Below are positions 12,238 to 23,731 of a DNA stretch of 64,000 nucleotides, piece after piece. The stretch's first letter is position 1, and every line of letters begins with the position of its first letter. Under the pieces are notes generated by a model. That model was not told where the DNA came from. It searched no databases and was given only the letters and a program-made list of their open reading frames with translations. The DNA is from Ophiobolus disseminans. Lineage: Eukaryota; Ascomycota; Dothideomycetes; Pleosporales; Phaeosphaeriaceae. Both the position numbers and the translations under genes were made by a program. Location of the stretch: positions 438,129 to 502,128 of the forward strand of contig MU006238.1 of NCBI GenBank assembly GCA_010093685.1. Direction: 5' to 3'.

Positions 12238-13946
12238 TTAAGCGTCTAGTACTTTCAACATCTCCTCCACACTCGGAAACTTCTCCCGGTTTTTGCCTTT
12301 CTCCTTCCCTCTCTCGCGCTCAGCGTGATCAATCACCTTCCAATCCTTCCAACTGAGTGGTCGCACACCCCTACTCATTACCTGTTCCTTAACCGCATCC
12401 CATCCTAGCTTCGTACTTTTGTTTTCTCCTTGCACGTCGTTCAAGAAGGGCACGTCAGACTCCCAGTCCTTCGCAATGATGTCTGCAGATGCGAACGCGT
12501 CGTTCATGGTGCTTGCAATGACCCCGGTAGGTCCGCGCTTCACCCAACCAGCGCAATATAGACCGTGAACATGACCAGCTGTCAGTCCACCAGGACCGGT
12601 TGAAGGTGTGATGACTCGACCATGGACATCATTGGGTATGATACCGAGCTTGTTGTCGAATGGAACGCCGAGGTCAGATAGTCCAGGGAGCGCAGTTGAT
12701 TTGTAGCCTACTGAGCGGAAAGCTAGCGATGCTTCTATTGTAGTCGCTTCCTCGATTGGCTCGACCCGTGCGCGGTGGTCGAATGGATCGAAGCCTGGGG
12801 CGAAGCGCTGCATCGTGAATGTTACGGATGATACATGGTTGGATGTTGCATTTATCGACTTTGGGGCTTTCAAGAAGTCGAGTGCCCATGACCGTGCACT
12901 GTCTTGTGGTGTGGATGGTGTTCCCTTTAGTAAGACGTCTGAGATGCGCTTCTGGACTCGCGGGAGCTTCTTGACGTCCGGCGGGTATAGAGATCGATCG
13001 ATGGGCCCAAAGGCGACGGAGGGTATGTGCATGAGTTCGCGGGCTTCTTTGACCGTGAAAGCAGCCTGTGTGTTGTCAGTCATGCTTCTAGTGCTAATCA
13101 AAGAGTACATACCTGAATAGGTCCGCGTCTGCCGACGACCTTCACAGATCTGACCTTACTGTCGGACAGGGTCTGAATGGCTTGCTCCGTGATATCCGTA
13201 GACATGAGACTGTCTACAGGAGTGAGAAGGATGCGTGCCACATCCATCGCGACATTGCCCTGCCCTATGACCACAGCTTGCTCGCCAGCCCGCAGTTGTG
13301 GCTGCAGACCCTGGAATTGTGGCAGCCCATTGTACCATCCCACGAACTCTCTCGCAGAGAAGACACCTGCTAGGTCTTCTCCTGGTATACCCAGTTTTCT
13401 GTCCTCACTTGCACCGTATGAGAACAGTATCGCATCGTAGTGTGGTTCAAGCTTGGATAGCTCGATATCGTAGCCGACACGAACATTGCCGATGTAATGG
13501 AATCGCGGAGAGAGAGCCACTTCTTCAAATGTATCCTGGCAGTTCTTCACCTCGGGATGATCAGGCGCAACACCAAATCGGACGAGGCCATAAGGGACTG
13601 GCAGCTGCTCATACATATCAATGACCGCATCTTGAACTTTGTTCATGAGTCGATACGCCGTGTAGAAACCCGCAGGTCCGGAGCCGATAATCGCAATGCG
13701 CGGCTCCCTTCGGGACACAGAACTTGTACTATAGGCATTGTTCAGAATGCGTGTCGATGGCACGGAAGTGCTGCTTGGAGTTATCGAAGGTCGAGGCGCG
13801 GAGCCCTGGGACGCGGCCGCGAAGCCTCGGACGGTACTGGCGAGCGCATTAGGTTGGCGTGGCGGTCTGGATGAAAGTACTCTACGACGGGCACAGCTAG
13901 CGCAGATGTATGGGACCTTGGAGAGTTGCTTGGGAAGACGCATCAT
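12238..13946 (-). CDS. ARH1: Mitochondrial NADPH:adrenodoxin (ferredoxin) reductase
   Basis: Exons 13946-13113 and 13065-12238, with a 47-nt intron (GTATGT..CAG) inside the NADP domain, give 553 residues. The first ATG in frame (13946, tandem MM) opens an Arg/Ser-rich mitochondrial presequence. FAD-binding IAIIGSGPAGFYTAYRL lies at about 86-102, then PYGLVRFGVAPDHPEVKN, the NADPH-binding block VIGQGNVAMDVARIL (about 226-240), VVGRRGPIQ across the intron, and the C-terminal signature GWVKRGPTGVIASTM. All are hallmarks of FDXR/Arh1. Family knowledge: it passes electrons from NADPH to mitochondrial ferredoxin (Yah1) for Fe-S cluster and heme A synthesis on the matrix side of the inner membrane. 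Full length, no lesions. Confidence 0.95.
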
Positions 13947-14579
13947 GCCCGTATGCTGCACGTTGGTGCAATGCCTCAGACTAAGAACTTATCGCTGACT
14001 AATCGCCCATCATCATCAATCGATCTTCCAACCAACAATTCAAATAGCAGACCATGTCCCATACGCACAATACCTCTGGAGTTGATGGCGTTCACATGCG
14101 CGACCGAATAGATTCGTCAAGATGCGGTCGAGATGTCACCTCGGCCTGCTCGCACTCAAGGATCGAGCCAACCTTGCTCACATCTCTTCCAGACCGGGCA
14201 TCCCCACCTGTTCTGTGTCCTTTCAAGTTTTAGTAGCCGGCTAATCTAGCCGATGCACATGCCTTGCCGTTCAGGCCGGAAATTCTCACGTCATGAGCGG
14301 GCAGAACATGCATGGGTGCAAGATAGGTATCACCATGGCAACCACTATTTACTACAACAGGTCCCCAGATCTCCCGCGCCCCCATGTCCATCAGCACCAG
14401 CATTCCTTCGCTAAGCGAAAGTATCTCTGTACTTCACCTTCGTTCGTGACGGTCGTGTCAAGAAGGCCTACACATTCATTCCCTCGCAGTCGCATATCGC
14501 AATCATGGTTGGCCGGTTCCAGCCCTATCTCTATAATGCGCCCGGTCAAGACTCGAGCTACAACCCAAAGGCCGTCACC
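13947..14579. promoter_or_regulatory. Divergent promoter region, ARH1 / four-TM gene
   Basis: These 633 bases separate two divergently transcribed genes and must hold both promoters and 5' UTRs. Two upstream ATGs (14293, 14505) precede the chosen start of the four-TM gene; the one at 14505 is in frame with it. No specific binding site could be assigned. Confidence 0.5.
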
Positions 14580-16635
14580 ATGGCGAGCCGCCTGCCACCT
14601 CCACCTCCCAAGAAGAAGCAGGACGGTCCGCTCATAGACTTCAACAAGCATCCCGACAGCTATCTGATTCTACCATATGGCAACCGCGATGTGAAGCCCA
14701 TGGGCAAGAGGACAAAGACTTATATCAAGGTCGCGCGTTGGGTGCAGCTCGCCTTCCGAGTGTGTACTTTACTGGGCGCAGTAGGCGTGCTACTATGTGG
14801 CATCTTCATCCGAGGCGCTGCGGACACCGAGGGATATATCATGAGAATACCTGTATGTGCGACTAGTCGATCAACATTAGCATCACTAACACACTCAGCC
14901 TGGTGTCGATCTTGTAGTGTGTCTATATGCTATCTACCACCTCATTCGTAACGCAAAATCGCGACCCCCAGCCAGCTCAGCCAGCTACCACTTCTTCGCG
15001 CTAGTTACCGATGCCGGCTTCATACCTTTCTATGTCTTCACCATCCTGATGTCTCGGCGCAACTCTGACATGGAAGCTGGAGAGGTTGGGCGTTGGCGAA
15101 CCATGTTTCCTACAGATGAGGAGACGAACAAAGTCCTCACTACAACTTGGTTGACGTCAATTACAGTCGCCGGCTTGCACCTGATCTCTCTGTTCATGGA
15201 TTTCTATCTCCTCATCATATTCCGGAAGATCACCAAAATGCCACCCGACATGAACCCTCTTGAGGACAACTTGACGTCGCGCAGGACGAACAAACACAAG
15301 CACAAAAACTCCTCCATTTCGGCAATCACTCCCTTGACGGGCGACAACAATGAGAAGCGATTCAGTGCTCAAAGCACAATCGCTGGAGATCGCTTTTCAC
15401 AAGCTGATCCCCTAATTGCAAAAGATATCCCAAGCCCGAGCAAAAATCAAGTTGCATTCATGCATACCAGGACAAACTCTGAGATGACCTACTCCCCGCA
15501 CACGCCAAACTCAGCGCGTCAGTCTAAGGAGCGATTCTCAATGTACTCTCAGCCTCCCTCGACCCACCAATCTCGACGGAACCTCAATCATCGCGATGAT
15601 CTTCTCCGCCGCGACGACGACAACGAAACACTTGCCCAGCGCAAGTCCATGCTCGCCGAACAAGCAAACATCAAGCGCCACTCAAGGACTAACTCCCATG
15701 TAACAAATTCTACAAAGGAGCAGTTCTATACACCCCCAAGTACTGCTGGCAATGACGAGCCCAGAATCACAGGTGACCTGTCGCTCCAGAGAAGCAGCCG
15801 GGAAACTTTGCAAAACGACAACTGGTTTGTACATCCTGATGCCGATGATGAGCACGAGCAAGAAGATCCGTATTCTGCTCCTGCGCCAGCTCGCAGGCAG
15901 TCCATGTTCAACGGCAACAACAACGCGAACAAGGGTTACAACACCCTCTCACCGTATGATGACGTGTCAGATGTCGAGGATGAGCAAGAACTCGAAAAGC
16001 CAATGGTTCCGCAACCCCTTCGCATGAACCCTCCTACTCCTCCGCCCGCACAGATTTTTGACCAGAAGAAAAACACACCATCCCCTGGTCTCAAACGCAC
16101 GCAGACGACAACATCCATTTCGACAGATGCCACCTTCAACCGCTCACACTCACAGTCGCGTAGTGGAACCCCCAAGTCACGCTACTACGGCGACCTGAAA
16201 GCTGCTACACAGGGCATCAAGGACAAGAAATCACCCGCCAACTCGCCTCACACATCCCCTACAAAGGGGTCATTCAGAAACCAGCCGAACCACTTCCCGT
16301 CAGCGACGAAGCAGTACATCTCCAACACTCCTCCTCCATCATCGCACTCTCCGGTGAAAAACTCTCCGTTCACACTGGATAAGAAGACATATGCCAGCGT
16401 ACGGAGGACTGGAGACACAGCCTATTCGCCTGTGAAGGCCCAATCACCAAGGGTAGTGTCGAGGTCAGGTGTTGACTACATGCACCCGTACGAGTTTGAT
16501 GATTCTGACCTTGGAACGCCGGGCAGGAGACGCGACGTCAGTGGAAAGATCGCAGAAGAGGGTCGTGGGGGTATTGGCTCTAAAGGATGGGGTAGTGGAG
16601 GCATGACTTACCGCAAGATTAGTGGCATTGCGTAA
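14580..16635 (+). CDS. Conserved fungal four-TM membrane protein with long Ser/Pro-rich tail
   Basis: Exons 14580-14852 and 14899-16635 with a 46-nt intron (GTATGT..CAG) give 669 residues. The start is placed at 14580 because CACCATGGCG is an ideal initiation context; an in-frame ATG at 14505 would add 25 residues. After a Pro/Lys-rich cytosolic start, four hydrophobic segments lie at about 53-77, 94-107, 120-142 and 173-199, a MARVEL/Sur7-like spacing. A conserved-looking juxtamembrane block, FRKITKMPPDMNPLEDNL, follows. The rest, about 450 residues, is disordered, rich in Ser, Pro, Asn and Asp, with many SP/TP motifs suggesting phosphorylation. A plasma-membrane or cortical protein is likely; no enzymatic motif is visible and I assign no function. 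Confidence 0.82.
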
Positions 16636-17532
16636 AACATTCGACGCGTTGGACATAGGGTTTGCTTTTGGAGTTGGGGGTTTGGAGTAGGCACATATCA
16701 TATATCTGGGCATATGCCTTGTACAGAGTGCTTGACGATAGGCATATAAGGTACGAATATGAGACGGAATGTCATACATGCAATGTTCAACTCTCTCCAC
16801 CTGCAAATGTGACGTGAACGGTTTCCTGCCGGAAGATTGATCCATTGACTGGCTTGCAGACACCACGGGACACAGGTCACGCTATCAATCGAACACCTGT
16901 TCGCTTGGATTCTCGCACAAACACGTTCGCCCAACCAGACACCCCGGACAGCGCCTCTTCCGCGTTGATGCACGTCGTCATGCTTAGACTCGCAAACAGA
17001 CATCACGCAGGATAGGTAATATTCAGCTCAGCTGTCCCACGGCTCACATGCAGTGCATGAGGCTAAATGGCGGACGGAGGTGTTGTGTGTTGGGAATCGA
17101 CATGCAATTGCCACCCGCTAATCTCGTTGGCGCGCGTCTTGCCTCGTGACTTCGCGGGTCGGGTGTCAGGCAGGCGCAAATTCACACGCCGTTCAATTCA
17201 CGAGCCACGCCCTCCTTCACTCACTCTTGATAATCCGACGCGTGTCTGAAAGCCCGGTACCCCTGACGTCTCCGCCTCGCGTATACTCGTGACTACTAAC
17301 GCTCCGCCTTTCAGAATCAGAGAGGCTCGGGTGCCGCCGTTCGCGTCGACGCACGTCCAAGACACGTCCAACCTCGAACCCCGGCTTATCCTCACTCCCC
17401 GCCATCAGGGTCTCTAGTCCTCCCACTCGGCCCTTTGCACAGCGAGGAAGCGGAAGTTGTTGTTTTTTGGTTCAAGTATTGCTCAGACTTTCGATGTCAC
17501 TTGAGGCGTCGTTTTACTACTACCCCGCCACA
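16636..17532. other. Intergenic region upstream of the Whi5-like gene
   Basis: These 897 bases include the 3' UTR of the four-TM gene and the promoter of the downstream cell-cycle repressor. I see no coding region. An in-frame ATG at 17467 precedes the chosen start at 17533, so a slightly longer N-terminus is possible. Confidence 0.5.
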
Positions 17533-18943
17533 ATGTCTCCTCCGCGTAAGTTCGGCGCGTCTGCGATCGATCACGGCTACTTATCAATTGCGCCATCAGC
17601 ACACGACAACACCATACATGCACCCGCCATTGCTACAGTGCCCAAGCCAGAGCTTCCAGCCTCGCAGGAATCGCTCGTTTCTACCGTGTCGAGCACCTTC
17701 TCGGCGCCAAAATTGCCGTCATCCTCCAGTAACTTGTCGACGTCAACAACAACAGACACTGACCTGACCGCGCTGTCGACCAATGTAGCCTCCTGTCAGA
17801 GCAAATCCACAAACGAAGCAATGCGAACTTCACCGGGTCAAGCTCGTGGTCTAGACGCGCGTGCAAATGCACCGCGCATAGATACAGCTGCAGCGAACGC
17901 GCCGCCAACTGGTGATAAAACAGCCCCCAGCCCCATGCTTCTGGACTCTCCGATTGCCCAAGGGTTCAAAAGAACAGCAGATGGGTCGGTCAAAGGCACA
18001 GAGAAAGTGGAACAGAAAACCAGCGCGCCATTGGCTGCTCACAAGAGGAACAAGAGCATGGACACACACTCGGGGAGTCGGATTGGCGAGGTGCGTAGTC
18101 GCGTTCTGGCGTCTGTCTGCACGGTGCTAACGCATATGCAGCTATCCGCACAGCTCAAGACGCGTCTCAACTACGCCATGGTCAAGGTGCAGAATGGATG
18201 GGAGAAGCAGTCGCTTGAGGAGCTCGAGGAGGTCCATTCGCAGCGTGGCTCCCCCAATTCTGCTCCTGGTCGGAGTGATCGATTGGCGTTTGAGTCTCCG
18301 TTGACGTTCGAGCGCCATCGCAGACCAAGCGGCGTATCCGACAACTCAGATCAGATGCTCATGTCTCCAGCCTCGGACCCGTCGCAGTCTCATGCAGCAA
18401 CCCCATCTCGTCAGTCTTCTATAGTGCTGACTGGATAGCGTTACTGACTGCTAAGTAGTGTACTGGCGTCAGAATACCAGACCAGCCATCAATGCTGCAG
18501 CAAACCTGATTTCCGTCACCGGATCCCGGCATGGACTAGGTCTTGCCCCAGCCCCAGAAATTCAAGCTGGCCGAAGGCGAAGATCCAGCGTGTCGCATCC
18601 GCCTCCTTCGTTGGTAGGCTCGGGCCAGAGAAAGCATTTCAGTGACCTCGGCGTTGGTTCTCGCGCACCGGCCACACCTCGTGCTGGGATCTTACGCATG
18701 CCTAGTCAGCAAGCAGAAAAGGACGCTGTCGATACGCTACTCTTCATGAGCAGTCCAAAGAACTCCCAGCACTTCCCTCACACCAGCCAGACTGCTCCAA
18801 GTCCCCTCAGAGCCGACGCACCTCAAAGACGCGTCATGTTTGAGGCATACCCTCCACAAGAGAGGCACAACCTTTACCAGCCTCAAATGCCACCGCCTCC
18901 TCAGCATCAGTATGGTCCGTATGCCGCTCATCCAGCGCGATAA
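17533..18943 (+). CDS. Whi5/Nrm1-family G1/S transcriptional repressor
   Basis: Exons 17533-18090, 18142-18409 and 18459-18943 (introns 51 and 49 nt) give 436 residues. Most of the protein is disordered and Ser/Thr/Pro-rich with many SP/TP sites. A compact helix-like block begins exactly at exon 2: LSAQLKTRLNYAMVKVQNGW, then EKQSLEELE (about 187-215). This is the Whi5/Nrm1 domain (GTB motif) that binds SBF/MBF. A second conserved block, AVDTLLFMSSPKNS (about 365-378), lies near the C-terminus and is also typical of the family. Family knowledge: Whi5 and Nrm1 repress G1/S transcription and are released by CDK phosphorylation. Which of the two this gene corresponds to cannot be told here. The first intron is in frame and stop-free (see findings). 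Confidence 0.85.
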
Positions 18944-19587
18944 CATCAAAGTGCTTTTGACCTGCAACTTCCAAGATCGATCTCGTTGTCACTTGGCTCA
19001 CATTGCATTGCATTGCATTGCTGGCGTTGTGGAAATACCCATTTGCATGGCGGCATATTTTTATTCAACATGAGTTCTGGTGCTTTGTTCGTTGGTTGGT
19101 GTTGTGTAGTATATGTCATCAAGATGTCTTTTGGAGAATTGGTTCGAACCTGCTATTTTGATGCGATTACGGTATACACCATTAGCATAGTCAACCAAGA
19201 CGTGTTTGACCAAAGTAGAGGCAACATACAATGAAGATACGAATATTTACGAGATGCCTATCGGTGCATGACCATGTCCCTCTGCACCCCTTTGTGCTCG
19301 TGCTCGCATCGACCGGGATTGTGCGGGCGTTTCGCTACAACAAACGTCATGCCTGCGCATGTGGGTCAGCCCACAGCAACGGACCTGCGAGACCTTAGTC
19401 AGGGTCTCGCAGCCCATAAATACTTCGACCACCCCGGATTGTTTATCCTACATATCTTTAGTCCTCTGCGACGCCTCCCCACTCTTTGCTGTTGCTCGGT
19501 TGACCTTCTTGAGTCCAGAGCGTTTCAGCTCACATCGCCGATTGTCGATAAGAGAAGAGCTTCAAGGCGAATTGAAAACAAGGCACC
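18944..19587. other. Intergenic region upstream of ACH1
   Basis: These 644 bases hold the 3' UTR of the Whi5-like gene and the ACH1 promoter. A short perfect CATTG repeat (about 19002-19021) is present. No gene is visible. Confidence 0.5.
19002..19021. repeat. Pentanucleotide microsatellite (CATTG)4
   Basis: Four direct copies of CATTG lie in the 3' flank of the Whi5-like gene. Confidence 0.8.
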
Positions 19588-21631
19588 ATGTCGGTCTCGG
19601 CAGCGCTTAAGAGTCGGGTTAGAAGGCCGAGTTACCTCAAGAAGATTGCGAAGGCTGAGGACCTGATTCATCATTTTCCTAATGGCGCGTATGTTGGTTG
19701 GTCTGGGTTTACAGGTGTTGGATATCCAAAGTAAGTTAACACATGCATCTTTGCAGCACATTCCCGGACAATCAAGGAGCAAGGAGGTCTCCCAGCAATC
19801 TTTCAGCTCGTCTCGAGCTTCATGAGACGCTATGGTGGATCTGGTGTTGATGTGTTCCCGAGGTGGAACGGAAGTCTAGCAAGACACGGATCGCCGAGAG
19901 ATGTCCGACTCCACAATTCGAACTGCGCTTGGATCCAAACGAGGCGAAGGAAGGGTCCAAAATCACCTGAGCCTCGAACTGCGTCTCCACACACACTGGA
20001 ACATATGTGGAGAGCTCCAATATTTGAGATCCAGCTTCGTCTTGCGTCACGAGGCTAACACGATTCGCAGGAAAATCCCAACAGCTCTAGCCGACCATGT
20101 TGAGAAAAACGGCCTTCAAGGACAACTCAAATACAACCTCTTCGTGGGTGCATCGTCTGGTGCAGAGACTGAGAACAGATGGGCGCGTCTGAATATGATT
20201 GAGCGCAGGTCGCCTCATCAAGTTGGAAAGGAGATCGCCAAGGGTATCAACAACGGCAACATCAAGTTCTTCGACAAGCATCTGAGTATGTTTCCCGTGG
20301 ACTTGATGTATGGGTGAGTAAATCGCTTCAGGGGATGTGCTTTCAGTTCAGGAAGCAGAATTAATACGACATAGATTTTACACATTGAATAAGCCAAGCC
20401 CCAGACTCGACGTTACTATTGTCGAGGCATCCGCGATCACTGAGGATGGTGGTATCATCCCCGGAGCCAGTGTCGGTGCATCTCCTGAACTAATTCAGAT
20501 GGCCGACAAAATCATCATTGAAGTCAACACCGCCGCTCCATCTTTCGAAGGTCTGCACGATATTACTATGACCGATCTTCCACCGCGCAGGAAGCCGTAT
20601 CTGATCATGTCGCCTGAAGACCGTATCGGTACACCACATATTCCAATCGACCCGGAACGCGTTGTTGCTATCGTCGAGAGCGACTACCCCGATCAGACCC
20701 AGCCAAATGCACCTGAGGATGACACTTCTCGTGCAATCGCAAGCAACCTGATTGAGTTTCTCAAGCACGAAGTTAAGCATGGTAGACTACCGGAGAACTT
20801 GCTACCCCTGCAATCCGGTATTGGAAACATCGCCAACGCCGTAGTCGGTGGTCTCGCCGTAAGTTCATTGTTCTCTTCCCTAACCCATACTTGATGTCTG
20901 ACGCCTACCAGTCCGGAGGCGCAAACTTCAAGAACCTCAAAGTATGGACCGAAGTCCTCCAAGACTCCTTCCTCGACCTCTTCGACAGTGGAAACCTCGA
21001 CTTCGCCACCGCAACATCCATCCGCTTCTCACCCGACGGCTTCGAGCGCTTCTACAAAGACTGGGACCAATACGCGCCCAAGCTGCTCCTCCGCAGCCAG
21101 CAAGTCTCCAATAGCCCCGAAATCATCCGCCGCCTAGGCGTCATCGGAATGAACACACCCGTCGAAGTAGACATCTACGCTCACGCAAACTCCACTTGCG
21201 TCATGGGCAGCCGCATGCTCAACGGCCTCGGCGGGAGTGCTGACTTTTTGAGAAGCGCAAAATACAGCATCATGCACACACCATCTACGCGTCCGTCTAA
21301 AACAGATCCTACTGGAATAAGCTGCGTGGTCCCGATGTGCACACACATCGACCAGACAGAGCACGACCTCGACGTCATCGTCACCGAGCAAGGCCTCGCC
21401 GATGTGCGCGGCCTCAGTCCGCGCGAAAGAGCCCGCGTCATCATCAAGAAGTGCGCGCACCCCGATTACGTGCCTATTCTGGAGGACTACTTCAATAAAG
21501 CCGAGTTTGAGTGTCTGCGCAAGGGCTGGGGACATGAGCCGCATTTGTTGTGGAGTAGCTTCGATATGCATAAACATTTGCATGAGCATGGGACGATGAA
21601 GTTGCCTAAGTGGGAGTATAAGAGTTTGTAG
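19588..21631 (+). CDS. ACH1: Acetyl-CoA hydrolase / succinyl-CoA:acetate CoA-transferase
   Basis: Exons 19588-19730, 20071-20313, 20375-20858 and 20912-21631 give 529 residues. The first intron (340 nt) is far longer than the others (61 and 53 nt). Diagnostic stretches run the whole length: GWSGFTGVGYPK before intron 1, ALADHVEKNGLQGQL and KYNLFVGASSG after it, FFDKHLSMFP, LLPLQSGIGNIANAV, KVWTEVLQDSFLDLF, VEVDIYAHANSTCVMGSRML, HIDQTEHDLDVIVTEQGLAD and RARVIIKKCAHPDY. Family knowledge: Ach1 is a mitochondrial class I CoA-transferase that moves CoA from succinyl-CoA to acetate and so detoxifies acetate or feeds acetyl units into the matrix. The reading frame is intact and full length; no N-terminal presequence is obvious. 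Confidence 0.95.
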
Positions 21632-22067
21632 GGTGGGGGAGGGGGGGTTGTGATGGGGAAGTGGTTGAGAGTGCGGTGGGGATAGATAGGTTGGGTGATA
21701 GGTAGGAGGCAATTGGATACGGATTTTGCGGCGTCTAGTGCGCTGGTGAAGAATGGTGATGTGTAGTGTGCTGGGGTGGGTAGAGCAAAGACGGGAAGTA
21801 AGAGCTTATGCTGGCGGTATTGAAAAGATTAGGGTAGCTCATGAATGAATACTAATTGGTAGTACAGTACTGTCCGAAATCGGTTTCCGGTTTTGGCACT
21901 CAGATTATTCTCAGCGCACGGCCGCTTGGAAAGACGCTTACCAAAGCCATGTTAGCGCAATGCAGGGGCCTTGCCGTAATTAATCGTGCCTAAGTTACGA
22001 TGAACAAACGTATCAGGTAAGTTACCGCACATCATAATTAAGTTAGTCATCTTAATTCTAAGACCGA

Positions 22068-22148
22068 AAATACACGACAACAGCGAGTATTTCACTTTTT
22101 GGAATTAAAAAACACGACAAACAGTGAGAAATCAATTTTTGGAGTTAC
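22068..22148. repeat. Two imperfect tandem copies of a ~40-bp AT-rich unit
   Basis: Two consecutive blocks each read roughly ACACGACAA..CAG.GAG, then TCA, then TTTTTGGA.TTA. The similarity extends over about 36-40 bases with several substitutions. Their origin is unknown. Confidence 0.55.
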
Positions 22149-22169
22149 CATCACAAAAAGCATCAAAAA

Positions 22170-22266
22170 TACCTGCCAGTGGCCGCAACGGTCTCTACAG
22201 GCCACCGCGCGTCCCCCAGTGTCAGTTTGGTACCCTGTAGAGCCGCTGTTGCGGCCCTAGCTGGCA
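22170..22266. repeat. Imperfect inverted repeat (fold-back)
   Basis: The left arm contains TGCCAG, GGCCGCAAC and TCTACAGG in order. The right arm, read on the other strand, gives TGCCAG, GGCCGCAAC and CTCTACAGG with short length differences between the blocks. Together the arms could fold back over roughly 30 bases each. It may be a MITE remnant. Confidence 0.55.
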
Positions 22267-22604
22267 CAGACAGCAAAATTTGCGAGCAAGCTACTTCATA
22301 TGACACGCCCACCAAATGCAGCGGCAGCCACCTAGCCACGACACAGCAACGCAAGACGCGACGACGGAGCCCAGACACTCCTCGAACACAACGGACACAA
22401 TACGCACAACACAGTCACTGACGGACATCCTGGCTAGCCCATCACCATCCGACAATGTCTGCGACGTCCCGCATCGACGAGCCCTTGGGCTGAACAGCAT
22501 CACCTCCCACGCGAACCACCTCACAGACACCCGGCATGCTACCATCGGTGCCACTACATACTTATAGATCACCAGACAGCCTCGTCCACTGTAGCCCCCA
22601 CCTT

Positions 22605-22634
22605 TGCGTTGAAGGAGTGGTCCCCCTTCAACGC
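22605..22634. repeat. Perfect 10-bp stem hairpin
   Basis: GCGTTGAAGG is followed, after a spacer of nine or ten bases, by its exact complement CCTTCAACGC. No gene end lies close by, so a terminator role is not indicated. Confidence 0.7.
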
Positions 22635-23226
22635 AGCTTGACAAGGTCTGAGGAGATTCGCATGGGAGCTCTCATGCTTAGTAGGCTTGACGGCACGCAC
22701 GAGCGGAGCATCGCTCCTGAGAAGTTGCGTCACAACGAACTGCTGCTGCCGCTGCGCCTGGTAGCAGGTCACACCACACAACACAGCCGCATAGGAACCT
22801 AGTGGACGGCATCACAACACCTAAAGAACATCGGAGATTGGGGAACATATTCCAGGCCCTGGGGGCATTGGGGCAAGCTAGCACATACAATAGCTGCACG
22901 CTAGGGGTGGACTGAAGGTACTGCAGTCGCAAAGCATGAGGCAACCATGCCTCTACGAGCCTTGAACAACGCTACACACACGAGGCTTCGAGTACGGCAT
23001 ACACACAGGAACATAGTTGGAGGAACACAAACATAGGCAATCACGTCACTTTTAGAGACGAAATGTACATAGTCGTAGATAGAAGCCAGACAACGCCAGG
23101 CCTCTGGGGACAGATGGCTCTCTTGAGAGTGAAGTGGGGCGGTGCAGGTTCACGTCCGCACCGCGTCGGCTGTCTGCCACGCCTGTCATCCGGGCATCGC
23201 CTCACGGCTGAAACCGAGTAGGAATC

Positions 23227-23261
23227 AAACAAACAAACAAACAAATAAACAAACAAATAAG
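23227..23261. repeat. AAAC/AAAT tetranucleotide simple repeat
   Basis: Tandem AAAC units with AAAT variants, about 35 bases, lie about 470 bases upstream of the chitin synthase start. Confidence 0.8.
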
Positions 23262-23731
23262 CACCACCGGGTTCTGTGACAATTCTGTGATCGGTGCCCT
23301 GAGATTTTATCTAGAGCTGTTGTAATCTTCTAATGTGAACGTTCCGCAGGTTCCTACATGGAACGCCCCGCTACAGGCGGTTTCTAAATTTAGTCGGCGG
23401 AAAGCACCTCTTCATCTCTTGGCAATGCCGGAACCGACTGGATATAGTCATCATCCAGGGCACCCAATAGTGACGATGGTAGCAGCGGTGCGACAAGGAG
23501 TAGTTGGTTTGAGATCTGTGCCTAGCAGCATTGAACAATATGGCCGGTCGCGAGGTTCCCTCTTTCCCTCTCTCTATCTCTTCCGGTTCCATTCACATTT
23601 CTCAGTCTTACCCTTTCAGTAACTTTTCTTTGAAAACAGTCTCTCTCGAAGAGCTCCCGGTGTCATCAAGCCTCGTATTTGCTGCAAACAAAAAGTGCGG
23701 CCACTTGGTGTGATCATTGTACTTCCGCAAG

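Larger units (their letters stand above)
21632..23731. other. 2.1-kb intergenic region with repeat remnants
   Basis: Between ACH1 and the chitin synthase gene. It holds an AT-rich near-duplicated block (about 22070-22148), an imperfect inverted repeat (about 22170-22266), a perfect hairpin (22605-22634) and an AAAC-type simple repeat (23227-23261), all listed separately. Open frames in 22.2-22.8 kb are Thr/Arg/His-rich and show no family. The last ~300 bases should be the chitin synthase promoter. Confidence 0.55.

Noticed and set aside
23343..23354. A TTCCGCAGGTTC match to the reverse complement of the 18S rRNA 3' end
   Set aside because: Only 12 bases agree before the similarity breaks down, too short to claim an rDNA fragment.
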